A DNA stretch of 41,663 bases from positions 1 through 41,663 of the forward strand of contig JARRCD010000004.1 of the NCBI GenBank assembly GCA_029982875.1, written 5' to 3'. Position numbers and translations under genes: made by a program. The DNA is from Candidatus Cloacimonadota bacterium (GTDB lineage: Bacteria > Cloacimonadota > Cloacimonadia > Cloacimonadales > Cloacimonadaceae). Under the pieces are notes generated by a model that was not told the DNA's origin, searched no databases, and saw nothing but the letters and a program-made list of their open reading frames with translations. Shown piece by piece: positions 1-9,237 of this stretch; position 1 is the first letter of the stretch; every line of letters begins with the position of its first letter.

Positions 1-3
1 ATA

Positions 4-22
4 CGGTGGCTAAAGCCGACCG
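4..22. repeat. REP-like imperfect palindrome CGGTGGCTAAAGCCGACCG
   Basis: Seen directly; the same sequence or covarying versions recur at 28.76-29.07 kb and 40.82-40.90 kb. A truncated half copy (cggtggctaaag) lies at 74-85. Confidence 0.8.
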
Positions 23-95
23 CCTATCATCTTATCTGCTTATTTGATAATCCCGGATACTCCTTGCATTTGCCGGTGGCTAAAGTTCCTATACT

Positions 96-221
96 TATTT
101 TGAGTTAATCCATCCAGTGCTCCTGCATCATCCTGGATATTTTGAGTTAATCCATCCAGTGCTCCTGCATCATCCTGGATATTTTGAGTTAATCCATCCA
201 GTGCTCCTGCATCATCCTGGT
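96..221. repeat. Three tandem copies of a 42-bp repeat (tattttgagttaatccatccagtgctcctgcatcatcctgga)
   Basis: Copies at 96-137, 138-179 and 180-221 are essentially identical by eye. Confidence 0.95.
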
Positions 222-232
222 AATTTTGCGAT

Positions 233-250
233 ACCCCTCGCGAGAGGGGT
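233..250. other. Perfect hairpin ACCCCTC-GCGA-GAGGGGT (7-bp stem, GNRA-type loop)
   Basis: Inverted repeat read directly; function unknown. Confidence 0.6.
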
Positions 251-480
251 TGTAGATACCTGTTAGCGCCGGATTCCGTTCCACCAAAGACAGCGTAGTT
301 GCATAGCACTCTGCAATTTGTCTCCTTCCAATTCGTCTTGGCTTTAAGTCCTGATAAAGTCGGCTTCGGGACTTGATCTGGACTTGAACCTGACACAGAA
401 TCAAATTTCAGAACCAATTGTCAGGGAAGTGTCCAGGTCTAAGATAGTGAGGGCAAAATAACGAAGGAAAGGAGAAGGAA

Positions 481-918
481 ATGAAGGTCAAATTCAAGAA
501 TCTACTCATGGGATACACTGGCAAGGCGGATGACTCGGTAATCTATTTCAGTCCCAAATTAGGACGTTACATCATCCGCAGAGCGCCGAAATATGTGGAG
601 GGCGAGCATCACCGGAGATTTGCGCAAATCCAGAAGGCGATTTTTGCGATCGCGCCTTCGACAGCTTTTAAGCAGGATCTAAAAGATTATTTGGTGCTAT
701 ATAACGGTCTCAGGTCCCAGCGCAATGCTCCGATTCAGAGCTGGAATATGTTATATAGCAAAATGATGTGGAATATGCATCATATCTATAAGGTGGATCT
801 GAGCAGCATCCGTCGGGAAGATTTACCAGATTTGCCCTGTCAAAGCGTGGCCAGGGCAGTGGAAGCGGGATTGCTGCCCAAAGTAAAAGGCTATGAGGCT
901 TTTCAGAGCGAGATCTAA
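481..918 (+). CDS. Uncharacterised 145-aa protein
   Basis: Intact ORF with purine-rich RBS (aaggaaaggagaaggaa) immediately upstream; no family recognised. Confidence 0.7.
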   Translation: MKVKFKNLLMGYTGKADDSVIYFSPKLGRYIIRRAPKYVEGEHHRRFAQIQKAIFAIAPSTAFKQDLKDYLVLYNGLRSQRNAPIQSWNMLYSKMMWNMHHIYKVDLSSIRREDLPDLPCQSVARAVEAGLLPKVKGYEAFQSEI

Positions 919-1116
919 GGCCCACTTATAGTACTGCTCCTGAATAGGATGCTATCGCAAAGCACATCCCGCCGGGACTCTTTGCTGATAATATGTTATC
1001 CAGAGGGGCTCCGGTCTCGCGCATTGGATAGACAGCGCCCTATAGATTGAGCTTAGGGAGAGGGATGCAAATTTGCTTGACATCAAAGGCGGGATAAAAG
1101 ATCTTGCGTTTACCGA

Positions 1117-1192
1117 GCGGGCATAGCTCAGTTGGTAGAGCATTAGCTTCCCAAGCTGAGGGTCGCGGGTTCGAGTCCCGTTGCCCGCTCCA
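1117..1192 (+). tRNA. tRNA-Gly (anticodon CCC), CCA encoded
   Basis: Cloverleaf: acceptor GCGGGCA/TGCCCGC, D arm GCTCAGTTGGTAGAGC, anticodon arm TTAGC-TTCCCAA-GCTGA, T arm GCGGGTTCGAGTCCCGT, 3' CCA. Confidence 0.95.
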
Positions 1193-1255
1193 TTTTTTAT
1201 CGCGGAAGTCAATCTCGCTTGGGATGAAGTCTATAAGCTCAAGTGTGCCTACATC

Positions 1256-2266
1256 TTATAGCAATCTGGTGCCTTTTTGGGAGGTGGCATTCACCGAGAG
1301 TGGCGCAAAAAGACCGGCTTTATATTTGGGGATGGCTGCAGCAGCTACCATGGCAGCATTATCCATGCAGAGTTGGAGCGAGGGATAGAAAACGCGGATA
1401 TGATGAGCTTTTGCTTTTTGAGTTAGTCCTTCCCTCAAGGCTGAATTTGCCGCCACCCCTCCGGCGATGAGGATTTTATCGAGTTTGAGCTTTTGCGCTT
1501 TGCGGATGGATTTTCGGATGAGGGGACCCACGATGGCAGCTTGGATGCTGGCCGCAATATCCTTTTGATGAGTTTGCAAAAAAGCCGGACTTTGCTGCTG
1601 AATGTAGTTTCTGATGGCGGTTTTCAGGCCGCTATAGCTAAAATCATAGTTATCTTTATCGGCCATGGGATTGGGTAAATTCACAAAAGAGGTATCTCCT
1701 CCTTGAGCCAGGTTATCTATAATTGGGCCTCCGGGGAAGCCCAGACCGAGAAGTTTGGCAGCCTTATCAAAGGTTTCACCGGCGGCATCATCCAAGGTCC
1801 GGCCTACAATCTCAAAGACCGTGTCTGTCTCAAAATGTACCAGTTCTGTATGTCCTCCGGAGACTACCAGCGCCAAAAAGGGCGGGTTAAGCTCTGGATG
1901 ATCGATATAATTTGCAAAGATATGACTTAAAAGGTGATTCACGGTTATCAGGGGTTTTTGCAAGCTCCAGGCCAGAGCCTTAGCAAAGGAGAGACCCACG
2001 AGCAGAGAGCCGATCAGGCCGGGATTGATCGAAACGGCGATCGCGCTGATATCCTGCAATTCCAGATGGGATTTTGCAAGGGCTAATTGACTGAGCTGCA
2101 TGATGTTTTTCATGTGCAAGCGGGAAGCCAATTCCGGCAAAACCCCGCCGAATTCCAGATGCTCGGGTTGACTTGAGATGAGATTGACCAGAATCTGGTA
2201 GTCAGTATCCAGGATGGCTACAGAAGTATCATCGCAAGAGGATTCAAAAGCGAGGATGAAACTCAT
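1256..2266 (-). CDS. tsaD: tRNA N6-adenosine threonylcarbamoyltransferase TsaD
   Basis: Full-length 336 aa; N-terminal ILAFESSCDDTSVAIL, HLLSH and SGGHTEL motifs. Confidence 0.96.
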   Translation of the reverse strand: MSFILAFESSCDDTSVAILDTDYQILVNLISSQPEHLEFGGVLPELASRLHMKNIMQLSQLALAKSHLELQDISAIAVSINPGLIGSLLVGLSFAKALAWSLQKPLITVNHLLSHIFANYIDHPELNPPFLALVVSGGHTELVHFETDTVFEIVGRTLDDAAGETFDKAAKLLGLGFPGGPIIDNLAQGGDTSFVNLPNPMADKDNYDFSYSGLKTAIRNYIQQQSPAFLQTHQKDIAASIQAAIVGPLIRKSIRKAQKLKLDKILIAGGVAANSALREGLTQKAKAHHIRVFYPSLQLCMDNAAMVAAAAIPKYKAGLFAPLSVNATSQKGTRLL

Positions 2267-3129
2267 TTACGAGCTCGGACTTTATCCGGCGTGAGAGCAA
2301 TGATCTTGATTCCTTCAGGAGGATTGGCCAGCACGCGGAAGAGACTATCTTCGTTTGCTGCGACGCTGATGAAAGCACTCAAATATGCGGGTGACAAAGT
2401 ATCCAAAATAGCCGCAGGAGCCTGGACTCTGATCGCTATTTGAGCTGGGATATAGCCGGGAGGTAAGGAAATATTGGGAAAGACTTTGGTCAGCTCCTGG
2501 ATCCCGGAAATGCTCAGTAAAACCTTGGTATCGGAAATCGTGATATCTGGTGAAGGCGCTTGCAGAGATAGTTCCACGCTGCTTTGATTAATATCCTCTG
2601 GGTGCAATTTGGCAGTATTGATATGTTCAATGCCCTGGATTTTGCTTTGGGGTCCGAAGATCGTTACCTGTTTAGGATTGATGGTATAGCGCAATTCAGA
2701 TAATCTGCTGCGGGTATAGGGACTGGCAAAATCAAGTTGGACGGGAACCGTCTTTTGATGGAACACATCGGCTTGGATAGAGAATTGTTCGGCTTCTGCG
2801 GGAGACAAGGAAGTGAGCTTGATATTTTCCGGCAGATCGATGAAATAATCCTGCAGCATGATAGTCTTGGTATTGGGAGTGATATTGCTTCCATCCACGT
2901 TCACTTTGGGTTTAGCCACCTGTAATCTGATGATATCCATCCCTTTCCCCCGCACTGCAAAGGGAATGGTTTCAGGGATATTTTCCAGAGTAATATCTGC
3001 AGGCAGGGAACTGAGATTCAGAGGTAAATCTACAACACTGCGTTGCTCTGACACCAGCACAAATTGGAGCCAGAGTACAATCGCCAACAAGATGGATATA
3101 AGGCGGAGACCGATATCACCTTTGAGCAT
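2263..3129 (-). CDS. YbbR/CdaR-like domain protein
   Basis: N-terminal TM followed by YbbR-type repeats (LRLISILLAIVLWLQFVLVSEQ...VDLPLNL); overlaps tsaD start. Confidence 0.8.
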   Translation of the reverse strand: MLKGDIGLRLISILLAIVLWLQFVLVSEQRSVVDLPLNLSSLPADITLENIPETIPFAVRGKGMDIIRLQVAKPKVNVDGSNITPNTKTIMLQDYFIDLPENIKLTSLSPAEAEQFSIQADVFHQKTVPVQLDFASPYTRSRLSELRYTINPKQVTIFGPQSKIQGIEHINTAKLHPEDINQSSVELSLQAPSPDITISDTKVLLSISGIQELTKVFPNISLPPGYIPAQIAIRVQAPAAILDTLSPAYLSAFISVAANEDSLFRVLANPPEGIKIIALTPDKVRARK

Positions 3130-3132
3130 GAT

Positions 3133-4554
3133 TCAGATTTCTTCGTTTTCTGCGGGATAAATTCCCAATTGCTTGATTTTCTTGTATAAAGTAGACCGCT
3201 CAATGCCTATCTCACGAGCCGTCTTGGAAACTTGCCAATGATTGCGCTCGAGATGATAGGAAAAATAATCCCTTTCATATTCAGCGATGCTGTCTTTGTA
3301 ATTCCGGATTTGCAGGTATCTGGCAGTATCCATCTCATTTGCTTCATTGAAGCCGGCTTTACGCTGTTCCAGATGCTTCAAGATAATGGCATTGCTGATA
3401 TTTTTTTCGTTGATCATGATGAACTTGCAAAAATTTCTCAATTCCCTGATGTTTCCCGGCCAAGGATAGCTGAGAAGATCGTCTTTGAGGGTGGTGAGAT
3501 CCAATTGTTCGTTAATATTATATCGACTTGAAAAGCTGGTGAGAAAAAAGCTCATCAGCAGAAGGATATCTTCTTCACGCTCCCGCAAAGGTGGCATCTC
3601 CACTATATTGCCTTCAATGCGGTAAAAGAAATCCTGTCTGAATCTATCGCGATTTGTAAGTAGATTCATATCTGCATTGGTGGCAAAAATAAGGCGGGTA
3701 TTTACTTTTTTCATGGCACCACCTACTACTTGGATCTCTTTGTTTTCAATGGCACGCAGGATCTTGGATTGAGAGATCAAGGAGAGATTGGTAATTTCAT
3801 CTAAAAAGAGCAAACCATCACTGCATTCCTCAAAGAAACCGGCTTTACTGCGATCTGCGCTGGGAAGGCTGCCTTTGGCATGGCCAAACAGCTCACTTTC
3901 GATGATAGTTTCGGTTAGTGCCGAGCAATTCAGGGTGTGAAAAGGTTTGCCAAAACGGCGGGAACTGATATAATAGAAATTTGCCGCCACTTCTTTTCCG
4001 GTGCCTGTCTCCCCGATCAAAAACACATCTTCATCCACTTCTGCCAATTTGTGAATCTGTTCACGAACTCGTTTGATGGCAGCACTTTCACCGATGAAGG
4101 GAAAGGAGCGGTTAAATTGTTTTTTGAGATTGATATACTCAATCTGCAGGCCGATATGCTCCTCTTCCTGACGTTTCAGGGTAATGGCGTTTTCGATATG
4201 TAGCAGCAATTGATTGATGCTGAAATTGCTACCTTTCTCAATGAAATGATAGGCACCCAAAGCACGGATTTCTTTGACTTGGGAAGAAGAAACCTCACCT
4301 GAGATCACGATCACCTTGTAATTCAGATCCATTTTTTCCTTGAGCTGTTTGAGCACCTGAACGCCATTTAGCTTGCTCCCTACCAAGTACACATCCAAGA
4401 GAACCACATCCGGATTAAAGAGCCTGAGTTCCTCAAAAAAGAGATCGGAATTTGCCGTGATCAATACTTCATAAGAATAGCGTTTCAGGACCAATGCGAT
4501 CTGATCCGCTAAGACTATATCATCTTCCAAGATTAATACTTTGCCTTTGGACAT
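3133..4554 (-). CDS. NtrC-family response regulator (REC + AAA+ + Fis-type HTH)
   Basis: REC domain (VLILEDD, VVLLDVYL), Walker A GETGTGKE, Walker B GLLFLDEI, FFYRI, C-terminal HTH (SKTAREIGIERSTLYKKIKQLGI). Confidence 0.93.
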   Translation of the reverse strand: MSKGKVLILEDDIVLADQIALVLKRYSYEVLITANSDLFFEELRLFNPDVVLLDVYLVGSKLNGVQVLKQLKEKMDLNYKVIVISGEVSSSQVKEIRALGAYHFIEKGSNFSINQLLLHIENAITLKRQEEEHIGLQIEYINLKKQFNRSFPFIGESAAIKRVREQIHKLAEVDEDVFLIGETGTGKEVAANFYYISSRRFGKPFHTLNCSALTETIIESELFGHAKGSLPSADRSKAGFFEECSDGLLFLDEITNLSLISQSKILRAIENKEIQVVGGAMKKVNTRLIFATNADMNLLTNRDRFRQDFFYRIEGNIVEMPPLREREEDILLLMSFFLTSFSSRYNINEQLDLTTLKDDLLSYPWPGNIRELRNFCKFIMINEKNISNAIILKHLEQRKAGFNEANEMDTARYLQIRNYKDSIAEYERDYFSYHLERNHWQVSKTAREIGIERSTLYKKIKQLGIYPAENEEI

Positions 4555-4559
4555 AGCTT

Positions 4560-5759
4560 TTACCTCAAAAGTCTTTCTTCGAGCTCTGCGAGAGCATTAA
4601 TATAATATATGTAAGCTTGATCCGGCGAATCATAGGGAGAGAAATATTTGTGCACGTCACCATCCTGGAAATATTTGGAGGCCATATAATAAAAGTGATC
4701 CGAAGTACTCAGCATCCGGGCCAGTTTGAGCAGGTCCTCATCCCCCTTGGCTTTGATGCGGTCAAAAAGCTGATACAGGGTCTCGATGGCATTGCGTTGC
4801 ATATCATTCTCCAGCCATGCGGAAAGGTCACGTTGCTCGTCGGCCCAGGATACGGCTTCGGGGAAAGAAATGGATTCCTGCTGATAATTTGCCAACGCAG
4901 AGGTCTGACAGGGATTCGCAAAGCCCAGATGATCATGCTTGAGCACTTCTGCAGGGAAATGCCGCATAAACTCAAAGATCCCGCTCTCCGCCCACTGATG
5001 CTCGCCGAAAGTCTCGTAATCCATAAAAAGATTGAGAAATTGATTGTGTCCCTTTTTCTCGTTCAGCGTCAATTTGTCTATCCAATTTACGAATTTATCC
5101 ACAGTAAGTGGGTATTCAGGCCAATCCCGATTGGAAAAGCGGAAGGCAATGTCATCCGCCAATTGATAGTACTTGAGCAGGAGATTGATGCGTTTGCTAT
5201 AGTTTTTGTAAGCATACAAAGGAGAACGCCATTGCAGGATACGGTCCACACCTTCCGTGAGGATGGTCTTAAAGCCCTCTACTTCAAAGATCAAATCCGA
5301 AAGCCGGTCTTGATAGATAAGCTCTGTATTGCGAAAGGTCTCGGTATAGTAAGAGAATTCTCTCTGCATCAAGTCACGATGCATGGATACCTGATCCAGG
5401 AATTCATTGGAATCATACAAAAAAGCCAAAGAGTGGTAATATGTTTCACCCAAAAGCTCCACACACCCAGTATCCACGAGGGCTTTGAAGGAATCCAGGG
5501 TCTCGGGGCTATAGAGCTTAAATTGCTCGATGGCGGTACCGGTGATGCTAAAGGCAATCTTAAACCTGCCTTCGTGCTTTAAGATGAGCTCCAGCAAGAG
5601 TTTATTTGTGGGCAGGTAACATTTCTGGGCGACCTTTTTCATCACATCACTATTGAGCTTATCATCAAATATAGGGGTTCCCTGCCCGATATCCAGGACA
5701 TTGTAATGTCTGAGGCGGTAGGGCTGATGGACCTGAAAGTAAAATACGATATTCAGCAT
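4560..5759 (-). CDS. Glycoside hydrolase family 57 alpha-amylase-like protein
   Basis: N-terminal IVFYFQVHQPYRLR; MDYETFGEHQW; glycogen-gene neighbourhood. Confidence 0.9.
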   Translation of the reverse strand: MLNIVFYFQVHQPYRLRHYNVLDIGQGTPIFDDKLNSDVMKKVAQKCYLPTNKLLLELILKHEGRFKIAFSITGTAIEQFKLYSPETLDSFKALVDTGCVELLGETYYHSLAFLYDSNEFLDQVSMHRDLMQREFSYYTETFRNTELIYQDRLSDLIFEVEGFKTILTEGVDRILQWRSPLYAYKNYSKRINLLLKYYQLADDIAFRFSNRDWPEYPLTVDKFVNWIDKLTLNEKKGHNQFLNLFMDYETFGEHQWAESGIFEFMRHFPAEVLKHDHLGFANPCQTSALANYQQESISFPEAVSWADEQRDLSAWLENDMQRNAIETLYQLFDRIKAKGDEDLLKLARMLSTSDHFYYMASKYFQDGDVHKYFSPYDSPDQAYIYYINALAELEERLLR

Positions 5760-5768
5760 GAGAATCTC

Positions 5769-7112
5769 CTAATTGGTCTGCTGGCGCCGATGTGCGGCTA
5801 AGGTTGCGGAATATAGCTGGCGGATCTCTTCGGCAGCTTGTTTCCATTGAATGCGGTTCACTTCGCGCATGCCTTCCAGTCCCATTTTCCGCCTTTTATC
5901 GGGGTTTTCTATCAAGTGATTGATGGTCTCTACCCAGAGGTCTACATCCCAAAAATCTATCTTAAAGGCATGGTTTACCACCTCCGCTACCCCGGATTGT
6001 TTGGAGATGATGGCGGTAATGCCATAGGCCATGGCTTCCAAGGGGCTGATCCCAAAGGGTTCAGAAACTGAGGGTAAAACATATATATCTGCTGCTCGCA
6101 GGATACGTTCTACTTGTTTGCGATTGAGAAATCCGGTAAACAAAAAGCGATTTCTCAGCTTTAACGAAGCAGAGCGGCGCAAGAGTTTCCTGCTCATATC
6201 ACCAGTCCCCGCCATGATGAATCTGGCATCGGGATGAACGGCCAATACCTTTTGTGCCATCTCCAGGAAATAGTCAGGTCCCTTTTGGAGGGTGATTCTG
6301 CCCAAAAACAGGATCACCGGCCCCTTGAAGATGCGTTCCTGGCTCATCACCGCATTTTCGGAAATGGAAAAAGCATTGTGCACGATCCGAATTTTGGCAG
6401 TATCTATGCGATAGCGACTCATGATCATCTGAGCGGTATACTTTGAAACTGCGATGACCAGATCGGCATAGGTCATACCGGCATGCTCGATTTTGTGCAC
6501 CCGTTCATCACCAGGTCCACCAGCTCTATCGAATTCTGTCGCATGGATATGCACCAGTAAAGGCTTTTTGCTGATCTTGCGGGTAATCATCCCCGCGGGA
6601 TAACAAAGCCAATCATGAGCATGAATGAGGTCGTAATCCAGCAATTTGGCAATGCGTTCTGCTCGGAGTGTGAATTCCTGCACCTTTTTGATGAGGTCTT
6701 CTTCCCCGATCAGGTTGTTGGTCAGGTCTTGCCACAATTCTTGTTCCTCAGTCGTCCTTACTTGAGAGAGCCAATACTCCTTTCTGGTAGAAATAGTGAA
6801 GCGTTTGAGATCTGCTACCTGGAAATAGGATTCGGGTCTTTCGCTTATGCCGATGTATTCCAGTCTCTCTCTCATATTGGCAAAGACCTTACTCTCAAAA
6901 ATACTTTGCTTTTTTTGGTCAAAAAATACGGCGGGCAAAGAATCCGCATCGCGTACCTGACGTAAGGGAAAATAGACCATTTCGCGGGTAGGCAACACCA
7001 GATCTATTTGGATGCCAAAGCTCAAAAGAGCTTTCACCATCCCATAGCAAGCCATCCCTAAGCCACCGGAGATCAGAGGTGGAAATTCCCAAGTAAACAT
7101 CAGTATCTTCAT
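5769..7112 (-). CDS. GT4/GT5-like glycosyltransferase (glycogen synthase-like); start trimmed from ORF 7220 to MKILMFTWEFPP
   Basis: MKILMFTWEFPPLISGGLG, HAHDWL, SVSEPFGISPLEAMAYG; trimmed start gives an ATGA overlap with the upstream gene. Confidence 0.9.
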   Translation of the reverse strand: MKILMFTWEFPPLISGGLGMACYGMVKALLSFGIQIDLVLPTREMVYFPLRQVRDADSLPAVFFDQKKQSIFESKVFANMRERLEYIGISERPESYFQVADLKRFTISTRKEYWLSQVRTTEEQELWQDLTNNLIGEEDLIKKVQEFTLRAERIAKLLDYDLIHAHDWLCYPAGMITRKISKKPLLVHIHATEFDRAGGPGDERVHKIEHAGMTYADLVIAVSKYTAQMIMSRYRIDTAKIRIVHNAFSISENAVMSQERIFKGPVILFLGRITLQKGPDYFLEMAQKVLAVHPDARFIMAGTGDMSRKLLRRSASLKLRNRFLFTGFLNRKQVERILRAADIYVLPSVSEPFGISPLEAMAYGITAIISKQSGVAEVVNHAFKIDFWDVDLWVETINHLIENPDKRRKMGLEGMREVNRIQWKQAAEEIRQLYSATLAAHRRQQTN

Positions 7113-9142
7113 AGCTTCACCTCCAGCGAATCGATAAAGCTCTCGATATTGTATAAAGCTGCCACACTCCAGGCCTGAGCGGGTGCACCTTTGGGAAAGT
7201 GGGGATTCTCTCCATCCCATACTTCGGCCACTGAGGCGATGTGACCCCTCATAAAGCCATTACGCAATACCTGCACAAAATCTCCCAAGCTCTCGGCCAA
7301 TTCCTGCTCGGATTTTTCCGTTCCGTAAACCTTGAGATAGAGTCCGCAAAAAGGTCCCAGCAACCAAGCCCACACACTTCCATTGTGATAGCTGAGGTCA
7401 CGTTCTCTCTGAGTTCCGTAATACTTTTTACGAAAGCGGGGATCTTTGGGACTCAGAGTTCTGATTCCATAGAAGGTATAGAGCTCACTGAAGCAGCGTT
7501 GAAAAACTTGTTTCATGATAGCTTTATCCACTATCTGCCAAGGCAGGGATAAGGCAATCAGAACATTAGGGCGCATCTCATTGATAGGCTTATCCCCTTC
7601 CAGGCGATCGGCCAGCTCCGTGCCATTCCAGAATTTGGCAAACGCAGATTTCACCTTATCCTTGAGTTTGAGATACTGCTGCTTGGCCTTGTATGATTTG
7701 GCGGTCCCGCTATATCTTTGGCACATATCTTCATAAGAGGCAAGCGCATTGTACCACAGAGCGTTGATCTCCACCGGAGCTCCCCAGCGGGGGGTGACTG
7801 CTTTGCCATCAATGCGAACGTCCATCCAGGTAGCATGCGCAAAATTCGGTTGCAGCTCGATTAGGCCGTCCTCACGGATATCAAAGGGATGTTCCTTTTG
7901 CGCTAAAAGGGATTTGAAGATATTCTCAGTCAGGTGTATCACTTCTTTCCAATATCCGGGACTCTGCTTTTTCTTCCCCAACTTCCACAGCAGAATGATG
8001 TACCAAAGAGTGGCATCTATGCTATCATAATTTGCCTCTCGGCCCGTTTCCGCAAACATATTGGGAATCAAGCCATCTTTGATATGACGACTGTAATTGC
8101 GGAGGATTTTTTCCACTTTATCAAGGTTATTGGGCGTGTGTAAAAGCGCATTGAGAACCACCATAGTATCTCTGCCCCAGGGACCGTAAAAGGGATAACC
8201 AGCCACGATGTCGTCATCAGTAACAAAATCCAACAAGGCAAATTCCAGAATCTGCAGATAGCTCTTGCGCTCAAAGAGGATATTATCATTATAATCCAGA
8301 CTTGAAAGGAGGCTCCCCTCCGCATTGCTTTGCTTGGGATAATCACAGGCTTTGGGGAGCCCGGCATAGCGGTCGGTGATGCGGGAGATTACTTTTTGAG
8401 GGTCTTCAATCTCAGAGTCTGAAAATAGCAAAGCATTGGATTCGTTCGGAGCCAGATCAAAGCTTACCTGAAAGAGACTGATCTGATCGCCAATGCCCTC
8501 ATATCCGCTCATTACTTCCCAAGGATAATAGACGTTATAATATACATAGCGGTTGGAGATTACTTCCCCGTGCATCACGGCGCAATGAACGGCAAGTCCG
8601 GTATCGGAACGCTGAGCAGAAAAGGTGCTGAATTCCTTATCATTCTTGATATCAGTAAAAAAGTCGAGGTAATCCAGACTTCCGTGGGGATTGATGTCAT
8701 GATGCGAACAGAGCGTATATTTGGGATGAAATTCGAAGTGCAAACGGTGTTGACCCAAATTGGTATATTTCACCATCGTGGTATTTGTCTCTTGGTCCAT
8801 CATGATTTCTTTGAGAATAAGGATCTCATCCTGATGCGGAAGAGCCGAATATAAGAAGCCAGGATATGGCCGCAGCCAGGGTTTTACTAAGTGCAAAAAT
8901 CCCTCTGGATAGATGCAATTGCTATAGTTATTACTATCCAAATGAATGGTTTCGCCTCGCCATTCCACGGTCTCTTCGATCCCTGCCACCAGATGATGGC
9001 GATTGAATTTGCTGTCACTGGAGATTAACAAACCATGATACTTACGCTGATTGATCAAATTTCCAGTTCCCAACGCATAAGCTCCAAACTTGTTCGTTAA
9101 AATCCATTCATGGTGATGGGTCTCCATGAAGTAGTTATTCAT
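7109..9142 (-). CDS. Amylo-alpha-1,6-glucosidase / glycogen debranching enzyme
   Basis: WILTNKFGAYALGTGNLINQRKYHGLL, GYPFYGPWGRDTMV, YHNGSVWAWLLGPF. Confidence 0.92.
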   Translation of the reverse strand: MNNYFMETHHHEWILTNKFGAYALGTGNLINQRKYHGLLISSDSKFNRHHLVAGIEETVEWRGETIHLDSNNYSNCIYPEGFLHLVKPWLRPYPGFLYSALPHQDEILILKEIMMDQETNTTMVKYTNLGQHRLHFEFHPKYTLCSHHDINPHGSLDYLDFFTDIKNDKEFSTFSAQRSDTGLAVHCAVMHGEVISNRYVYYNVYYPWEVMSGYEGIGDQISLFQVSFDLAPNESNALLFSDSEIEDPQKVISRITDRYAGLPKACDYPKQSNAEGSLLSSLDYNDNILFERKSYLQILEFALLDFVTDDDIVAGYPFYGPWGRDTMVVLNALLHTPNNLDKVEKILRNYSRHIKDGLIPNMFAETGREANYDSIDATLWYIILLWKLGKKKQSPGYWKEVIHLTENIFKSLLAQKEHPFDIREDGLIELQPNFAHATWMDVRIDGKAVTPRWGAPVEINALWYNALASYEDMCQRYSGTAKSYKAKQQYLKLKDKVKSAFAKFWNGTELADRLEGDKPINEMRPNVLIALSLPWQIVDKAIMKQVFQRCFSELYTFYGIRTLSPKDPRFRKKYYGTQRERDLSYHNGSVWAWLLGPFCGLYLKVYGTEKSEQELAESLGDFVQVLRNGFMRGHIASVAEVWDGENPHFPKGAPAQAWSVAALYNIESFIDSLEVKL

Positions 9143-9202
9143 TAAACCCCCTAATGCTAAGAATCATACTTTATGTGTAAATTATTTCAATAGTATCAAA
9201 TC

Positions 9203-9208
9203 CGTCAA
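9203..9208 (-). promoter_or_regulatory. Possible -35 (TTGACG) of a promoter for the debranching-enzyme gene
   Basis: TTGACG N17 ATAATT on the minus strand upstream of 9142; eye-only match. Confidence 0.35.
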
Positions 9209-9237
9209 GTTAAATTATCTTTACATGCAGTAAAGTA

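Noticed and set aside
40-417. 125-aa ORF with 14-aa repeats as a real gene
   Set aside because: Openness is explained by a 42-bp (multiple of 3) repeat; it overlaps dispersed non-coding repeats. Kept only as a low-probability possibility.
952-1388. ORFs 952..1212 (-) and 1104..1388 (+)
   Set aside because: They read through the tRNA-Gly gene (NGTRTRDPQLGKLMLYQLSYAR and GHSSVGRALASQAEGRGFESRC are typical tRNA translations).
4617-5582. 321-aa plus-strand ORF
   Set aside because: Antisense to the GH57 gene; no recognisable domain.
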